From Polytrichum commune (taxonomy: Eukaryota; Streptophyta; Polytrichopsida; Polytrichales; Polytrichaceae): a stretch of DNA of 64,000 nt. A program made the translations under genes and the position numbers. How positions within the stretch are numbered: the stretch's first letter is position 1; each line of letters opens with the position of its first letter. The stretch spans positions 48,880,758 to 48,944,757 of the forward strand of contig OX485805.1 in assembly GCA_950295325.1 (NCBI GenBank), written 5' to 3'. Shown in pieces: positions 57,311 to 64,000 of the stretch. The notes under the pieces were generated by a model. It ran no database searches. It had not been told where the DNA came from and worked only from the letters and a program-made list of their open reading frames with translations.

Positions 57311-59685
57311 CATTTGCTTATAAGAAGGTGCTTTTGATGGTGTCACAGAGGTTGCTTTCGCACTTGCTTTACAGAATGTCCTAGAAAGTTTAGCCCCATT
57401 TACTGTTTAGTGAAATCTTTTGGTTTCCTGCTCAGGCTTCAGAGTTGCTTTCTATATAATCTGAGTATGTCAAGGGAAGAATGTCTAAGGTATACCGACT
57501 GTCAATGAAGTGAAATTGATTTTGAAGTTTGGGAAGCCAAAAGGCATATGGGACATCAAGATGGTGTCAAACAGAGGAGTGTGTTTGAGTAGCCTTTGTG
57601 AGATGAAGGCCAATCTCAACTTTATGATCCAATTGGAAGAAAGACTTCTTAGCACTATGTTCTCAATAAGTGAAGGATACTTATCTCTAATGGAGTTGTA
57701 GAGACACTCCAACACAAAGGTCAATAAATGGTGTGGAGGTCCAGGAATGACGACAATTCTTTTGATAGCATGACTTCTTAAAGCAATGCATTTGTTCTCA
57801 GTATACATAAGTCTCTGTCTTCGTACACAATTTTATTGAACCTTTATTTGAGGTATTTACTAATTTGATTGCTCAGAGATGAGTTGTGAGCATATTTGTA
57901 AGCGTTTGGTTTTGAAGATGTAACAACATCAATATTGCAACACTGTAAAAAACTTCGAAATCCTGAAGGAGATAGAGTCTCACAAATTATGATAACTGGG
58001 TTTTGAGACTTGTCTAAGGTATACCGATGTTGTACGAGCATAGATGTCAGATTAATATCAATGGTAGTGAAGGATGAATTGTGGTCTGGGTCCAAGAGGT
58101 TGATGTCTTTTATGAGTCTGTGAAAGTGAGAAAGGGTGATAATTAGTTGTGTACTAATATGCAGAGTCGTGTACAAATAAGCATGAAATCTTTCAACTTT
58201 GCTAAATACGCTCAAGCAACAGCTAGAGGTCAGGAAACAACTACGTTAGAGCCTATTAAGATATAGAAGACATGATCAGAGTACGACTTGTTACCATCCA
58301 GATAGAAAAATGCAACAGTCTGTTCTCAAATACGTTGAGGAATATAAGGAAGAGTTTCAGTATAGGTCTATATTCGTGTGCAAGAGGAAGTAATTGTTAT
58401 ATCAAACAGTAGATAATTTACCCAACTATTGTGAGCAAACGACCGAAGTTGGTAACAAAGCATGGCATCACCCCTGAGGTTAGACATGGTCGTACATATA
58501 AACTCAACACCAAGACTGAAGTTATTGCTTGGGATATGCTTAGAGGTGCGGTTATTTGGCCATATTTGGTGCGCTTTATGTAGGAAAATTTTCTCCAATG
58601 AGCGCATGAAGCATTCACACGGGAATGGCATGTAGGAGTCGAATTATGAAGTACGATGAGTTTAACAGGCAGCCCTTGATATTTGTATTCGTTCACATTT
58701 GGTGCACCAGTGAGGTGTTTTGTAAGGGTGACTTCTCACCTCCAATGGAAGCTATGCCCTTTGTCACCAACCATGATGGTTGCTAGTTGCAGGTGCCATA
58801 TTATTAGCTGGGGTCGCCTCTTTCGGTATTATGAATCCACTTCGATTCTTTCCAAAGACAAAATAAATTGCAAGTAATGTCAACAATTGAAAACATCATT
58901 GGATCATGATTCTAGGATCAAATGCTCCTTCAATCTTCAAACACATAAATCAAACCCTGTTATCCTCCCAAAAACAAGAGATTCTCAAAAGATACAGAAG
59001 AAATTTGTACATTTAAAGGTACAACAAATCATGTTATTTGATATAAATCTCCTTCATCTTCCATTGAGCCCAAGAGGATCAACTCCTTGCATTTCTTTGA
59101 AACATGTAGCTACAAAAGAAGGTGCGAAACATGTGCTCAAATGGTAATGGGCATCTACCATAGTTGACTCCTCTTACACCCCCATAAATTTCATTCTATG
59201 CAATTCCAATGGGCATTCACAAAATTGCCAAATGCATGGTCAATCATTTGTGTCTACTATTACTCATGATGAATAGAAGACTTGTGATGTTGGTTTGTAT
59301 GTGCTAACCTGTATATATTAGCTTCCAAGATGTAAATTGAAATTCTACTTTTGGTACAAGCATATTTTTATTATCCACAAACGTGGCATGGGATCTCTCC
59401 TTTCTAAAACAAATGTAACCTTTACATCACTTAGTATGTTTCAAGAATGACTCATTGATGGTTTGTTGTTCCACGAAGAAGAATACTATGTTTGGAGCAA
59501 TAGAGCATTGAGAGGAATCCATATATACCATGATTTGGAAAAGTTTTATGCTTTAAATGTCAATTTTGAAATTAATAAAAATGTTTATGTTCAATTTTTA
59601 AAACATTCATTTTTATTGTGGGAATTTCTAGTCTTGAAATGCTTATAGGCCAAAATCCATTCCTCCAAAATTTTATTGTTTCTCA
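57311..59685. other. Gene-free stretch with decayed minus-strand frames
   Basis: The minus strand has a run of medium open frames from 58860 to 57485 that switch frame near 58640 and elsewhere, as a decayed coding sequence would. No family could be recognised. Repeat member 57512-57660 lies at its end. Confidence 0.4.
57512..57660. repeat. Dispersed repeat, copy 2 (partner at 1147-1306)
   Basis: Matches 1147-1306 in block order. Here the minus-strand frame is open for more than 100 codons and includes NWIIKLRLAFISQRL, so this copy is less decayed. Function unknown. Confidence 0.55.
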
Positions 59686-59731
59686 TATATGTTTCAAGTT
59701 GTGAATAGAATATGACAACTTGAAACATATA
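59686..59731. repeat. Perfect 17-bp hairpin
   Basis: TATATGTTTCAAGTTGT (59686-59702) pairs base for base with its reverse complement at 59715-59731 across a 12-base loop. Confidence 0.85.
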
Positions 59732-59739
59732 CATTGTAT

Positions 59740-59799
59740 GGGGTGGCAACATTGTGTTGAATTAGTTGACTTGTGGGTGTTACAAATAGTTGCCACCCC
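59740..59799. repeat. 11-bp inverted repeat next to the hairpin
   Basis: GGGGTGGCAAC at 59740-59750 is matched in reverse complement at 59789-59799. It follows the 17-bp hairpin by eight bases. Confidence 0.7.
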
Positions 59800-61969
59800 T
59801 TATCCACATGATCATATTGTTGATTAGGAAAATCAGCACAATCGACCAAGAATATTGTGAGTGTAGTGAAAGCTAATGACAATTGACCATGCATCCACAC
59901 CTAGGAATGCCCAACCAAGAATGTTTGGGGCTATAGCGACAAGTTTGAATCATAATTTCTCTTGTGAGAACCCTACATTTTTAAACTAAATAAGACCATT
60001 GTAGTTGTCAACGGGTGTCTATCGTCATCTGCCATTGAACTAATAGGAATAGGAATTGATTAACTAGTAAATTGACTAATCTATTTCCAAGCACTTGAGA
60101 ATCAAGATAGATGGTGCAATGGACAAGATTTCTGCTAATGTATATCTAATTCATGAAAGTCTAAGATATCATTGGTACCAAAGTAGAGTGGACCAATCAA
60201 TTTGGGAGTTGCCTGAAATTGAGGTGGAAGACATACTATTACATAGTCTGGTCACTATGCACAATTACCATCAACAACTCACCACCCCTAAATAAATATT
60301 AAACATGGCTACAATCGCCAACTGAACACCTCCAAGTCACTTATACATGAAGTTGAAACTCTTCTTTCGCCAAGAAGTGATTGTGTATTGTAGAAATAAT
60401 ATCATAAAACAGTGCTATCTAGTTCGACATCATAATGATTTATTTAATGAAATTGCCATGTGTAGTATTCAAATTGGTAAAGGTGTTGTTGAATCCCATG
60501 AAGAATTTACTTATTGGCTATAAGTTGAACCACACAATGCCCCACACAATATGCATCAAGTCTTTATTATCTAAAAAAATTATATGTAACATTAAATCAC
60601 CTCAAGATACAAGCTATTTTCAGGTGCAACAAAATTAACGTAGTGAACTTCCATGCATATTGATGTTCTTAAGAATGGAGTTGATGTTTACTTCAATTTA
60701 GATTGGACCACCTCCACTTCAAAAATGTAAACGCATCACATTTCGTGTCGTAGATACTAATTGAATAAAAAGGCGTTGGTAGGACACAAGACTAGTGCTT
60801 ACTAGGTCAAGTTTGTTTCGGATAAGCTTAAAGAAAGATCATACGACATGCACCTCCCAAGAACTACTATCTATCATACCTATAGGGATTTGCATGCTAC
60901 AATATTCTCTGTGGAAGACTTCCTCATCCAAAATGTCGGAGTGGATATGTGCGTCACCCATATGTGCCAAATTGTGAAGTGGCCACTCAAACAGTTTCTG
61001 GATAATATCAATGTGTGCAAGACCCAAAACCATCAAACTATCTAGTTGGAACACATTCGATTGCATAGAAGTCCAAGTGGGATTCTAAACCATTTGTTTT
61101 GGATATACTAGTGTATCTTAGACTCCCCATTTAAGTTAGTGTTGACAAATTCATATTTAGAATGTGAGACAATATCTATCCATAAATCTCTCCATTTGTT
61201 TTCGCAACAAATAAGAGAAATGACGTCAAGGTGTTGCTAGACAAAGGGTCCTAAGATTTTTGTTTTCTCATTCTCCGACATTCCAAAGTCATTCGCCTTC
61301 CTATTTGTTTAATTGTCCAAAACATCATATAGTTTTTTGTTTTCTTTTTGCAAATTCTATGTGCAGGAACTTTAGTTCAGATACAATGATCTTGAAAATT
61401 TTGATAAATCTTCTCTTCTGGAGGAAGAAGAACTTGTTGCGACTTGCATTTAAGTTTCTTGCTTGAAAGTATCACATGCAAAAGACAATTGTGAGTTTGC
61501 ATTAAATTCTCCTAATAATCATTACATGTTTTTTTTTAAGATCAAATGAAGCAAGTGGGATTCCAACCAAGTGGCAATTTTGGTAAGGGCCCTTCATATC
61601 TACCCAACGAGCTATTACACACCAAATTCCATTAACCGTTTGAAAGCAATAACTTGCTTTCAAAGTTCTTATCTGTAACGAACCTCTCACCGGTTTATCA
61701 CCAACTTCCACACTAACACGTATCAACCCAAAACAATCATAGACCAAGTATGTTTTGGTTAAAGCTCAACCACCCGACCATAGGAGAGAGACCAAAGGTC
61801 CTCTCTCCTCCCCCGAGCTTCTTCTTATGCCGAAGCACTACTTTTACTTTCTATCTTTACATATAGTAAAAGTATCATATTCATAGCTCTATCTTTTAGT
61901 TCTACTATGAATCTTCTATCTTTGGTTCTTCTAGAACCTTCTTCCATCTCTTATCTCAATCTCATTCTT
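59800..61969. other. Gene-free AT-rich stretch
   Basis: No gene, RNA or paired repeat could be supported. The open frames are short and compositionally ordinary. Confidence 0.45.
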
Positions 61970-62333
61970 CCAATTGGAATTGTCTAATTCCAATTGGATT
62001 CATCCATCCTTCTTTCTAGTTGGAATTGTCTAATTCCAACTAAATTCATCCATTCATTCTTCTAGTTGGAATTGTCTAATTCCAACTAGATCCATCTATT
62101 CATTAAGAGTTGTCTAACTCCAATGAATAACATTCATCTTTCCAATTCTGGAGCGGTCCAACTCCAATGCACCTCATCGAGAGTTGTCTAACTCATGTGC
62201 ACATGTTCTCAATATGGAATGGTCTAATTCCAATGCACTATATGCGGAGCTGTCTAACTCCAGTGCACATGTTGTCAATCTGGAGTTGTCTAACTCCAAT
62301 CCATCCATCTTCAACTAGGAGTTGTCTAGCTCC
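61970..62333. repeat. Array of ten short palindromes with GTCT centres
   Basis: Ten sites of the form GGA-RYT-GTCT-ARY-TCC occur at about 35-45 bp spacing: 61970-61997, 62017-62042, 62061-62090, 62107-62120, 62149-62166, 62181-62194, 62215-62232, 62246-62261, 62281-62298 and 62318-62333. The first three have perfect arms of 12, 11 and 13 bp around GTCT. In others GAATT/AATTC becomes GAGTT/AACTC, so both arms change together. The sequence between sites is variable. Confidence 0.88.
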
Positions 62334-62473
62334 CATCATCCTCCGCTTACACACTGGCACATGTGGTTAGAATATTCAATTATCCATCAATATTGGTATT
62401 TACCTTACAATGACACTACCGTCGATGACTAGGTACACCCAACCTCATCATCATGGTATACATTAAATGGCAC

Positions 62474-62629
62474 ATTGTCAATTAGCCTTGTCGTTGAGGA
62501 CGCCTCGTCGTCGTAGGATGGCAACTAGGTGTAGTTACTTTACAATATCATATTGTCAATTTGCCTCGTCGTTGAGGACGCCTCGTCATCGTAGGATGGT
62601 AACTAGGTATAGTTACATTACATTATCCT
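62474..62629 (+). repeat. 78-bp tandem pair
   Basis: Two units, starting at 62474 and 62552, share ATTGTCAATT, GTCGTTGAGGACGCCTCGTC and TCGTAGGATGG and differ at a handful of bases. Confidence 0.88.
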
Positions 62630-64000
62630 TTTGTTGTTCATATCCCCGAGGGATGCACTCCATGAATTTGCAATACTTGCCCCAAGTGGATGCCCAAAAA
62701 GGGTAATAATGGAACATATCCCATACATCGTACACTTTGGAGGGACATTGTTGAGGCAAGGTTTATAGGTATAGTTTGGGTTATAATGTGATGCTTCTAG
62801 TTTGTAGAAATACAATAAGGTTTCCATATATGTTCCATATATGATTTGCACAATTTTTTTTCTTAATATGTACATTATTTTTTCATTACTTTTTAATATC
62901 AATTGTAAATATACATATGGAGGGGGGTTCAAAAATATGCACTCACATGTACTGGTCCTCCACATTGAGTTAACCCCCCCCCCCCCGGAAATAGGATATT
63001 AGTCATGAGTGGGTGCACATATTTTGGATTCTATGACATACATTTGAGGCTATGTCTTGTACACCTGTATGAATGCTCTCGTTTTTCTTCCTTTTTGTGT
63101 ATGTAGGGTTATGGTAATTTGAAGATGATGCACGCACATTATTTTTAATCCTAATGAAGAATGCACCCTCTGAGTTCATATCATGCCCAAACCTTACCAA
63201 ATTTTAAGTAAATGAAGAACCCATACTCTTAAAAAAGTTTATGATATTTTCCTTCACAAAATTCAAAGTTTTCATATAGTCCAATTCATAAAGTTTTCAC
63301 TTTCACTTAAACCTTGCAAGGTACTTGTGTACTTGACCATGCTTGCACCCCACATACCTTATGATTCATACTCGTATCCTCAACAACAAGGACATAATGA
63401 TCAATTAACCCCTAAAAGCCAAGGTGGACAGACAGTCACTGCATCCCAACCATCCCAATGTACACATTTACGTTACAATCTTCTGACTTTGAACATGTGA
63501 ATGGCCGAAAGCTTTTGAAAACCATCTTACCTTTACAAAGATGTCCTCCTTATGGTCGAATCTACCATAAGAGGTGTTGATTTACTTCCAAAAGGAGTTG
63601 TTGAATTGGACTAAACTGAGAATATTTGGGAAGAATTCACTTTGGCCTTGATGGGGTTAAAGATGTTGGTTGGAAGGAGGTAGAGAACCTTAAAATGATG
63701 AAGTTAGTGAAAATATTAAAAGCAAGGAACAAGGAGAGTTTGAAGACCACTAACTAAGATCCAGAGTAAGATTGCAATTCGAATTTGATTTCGATCCCTT
63801 CTTCTCAGTAAATTAGTGAAATACCTTGACATTCCTCTCGTGTCTCATCAAGATGTACACTTGCTCGCATGGAAGTTGGCCCTATTTACACCATAATTTT
63901 TGTAATGCCACCCTCCATAATGTTACTCCCTCTCTTATATCCCAATACCCTAGGGAACAGATGTGCTCAGTTTAGATCTTCTTCCTTTTTTTTCACATGT
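62630..64000. other. Gene-free stretch to the window end
   Basis: No gene supported. A C13 run lies at 62974-62986, next to a GCACTCACATGTACT word that resembles an inner motif of MITE C. Confidence 0.45.

Noticed and set aside
61970-62333. Palindromic repeats with spacers, CRISPR-like at first sight
   Set aside because: The repeats vary in sequence and arm length, no cas genes are present and the context is eukaryotic nuclear DNA.
1-64000. Search for tRNA genes by T-loop words such as GGTTCGA
   Set aside because: The few matches, for example near 47050, lack a matching acceptor stem and anticodon arm.

Overview
This is a window of a plant nuclear genome. It carries spliced genes with GT-AG introns, a plant-type cytochrome bc1 subunit QCR7, a beta-expansin, a full-size PDR/ABCG transporter with 24 exons, and AT-rich intergenic DNA full of transposon remnants and pieces of plastid DNA (psbN, psbH, the petB 5' end, and fragments resembling matK, atpE and ndhF). 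Short introns, low gene density and very AT-rich plastid pieces suggest a land plant, more likely a bryophyte-grade plant than a seed plant. That last point is inference; nothing in the window fixes the species.

Region 1 (1-14 kb): two nearly identical four-exon QCR7 genes (1535-2859 and 9684-11033) lie in direct orientation 8.15 kb apart, with a four-exon beta-expansin gene (5369-7419) between them. The first expansin intron carries a 199-bp tandem duplication that repeats the splice donor. A roughly 590-bp terminal-inverted-repeat element sits just upstream of QCR7 copy 2, and its interior is repeated at 14.2 kb.

Region 2 (14-27 kb): gene-free repeat country. It holds a 3.4-kb structure with 0.5-kb inverted arms, two abutting MITEs that share ends and a flanking 9-mer, a third MITE with a 10-bp target duplication, a stretch with recurrent GGC-N4-GCC micro-palindromes, and four copies of a 170-bp satellite-like unit.

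Region 3 (27-38.5 kb): the PDR/ABCG gene, 24 exons and 1480 codons with all junctions in frame. A GC-rich stretch with a G-box and a TGACGTCA palindrome lies about 1.6 kb upstream of its start codon.

Region 4 (38.5-54 kb): dispersed repeats, two abutting inverted-repeat elements at 44 kb, and a broken PIF/Harbinger transposon: a nuclease pseudogene on the minus strand and a Myb/SANT-like partner gene on the plus strand. Between these halves lie scraps of plastid genes and the C-terminal part of a hAT-type transposase.

Region 5 (54-64 kb): a small unrecognised ORF partly copied 483 bp downstream, a plastid insertion with intact psbN and psbH and the first petB exon running into its group II intron, a 47-bp tandem repeat, hairpins near 59.7 kb, and an array of ten short palindromes at 61970-62333 whose arms vary together.

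The three kinds of complete gene do not form a pathway. QCR7 acts in mitochondrial respiration, expansin in cell-wall loosening and PDR/ABCG in membrane export. Their proximity looks like ordinary plant gene order broken up by mobile DNA.
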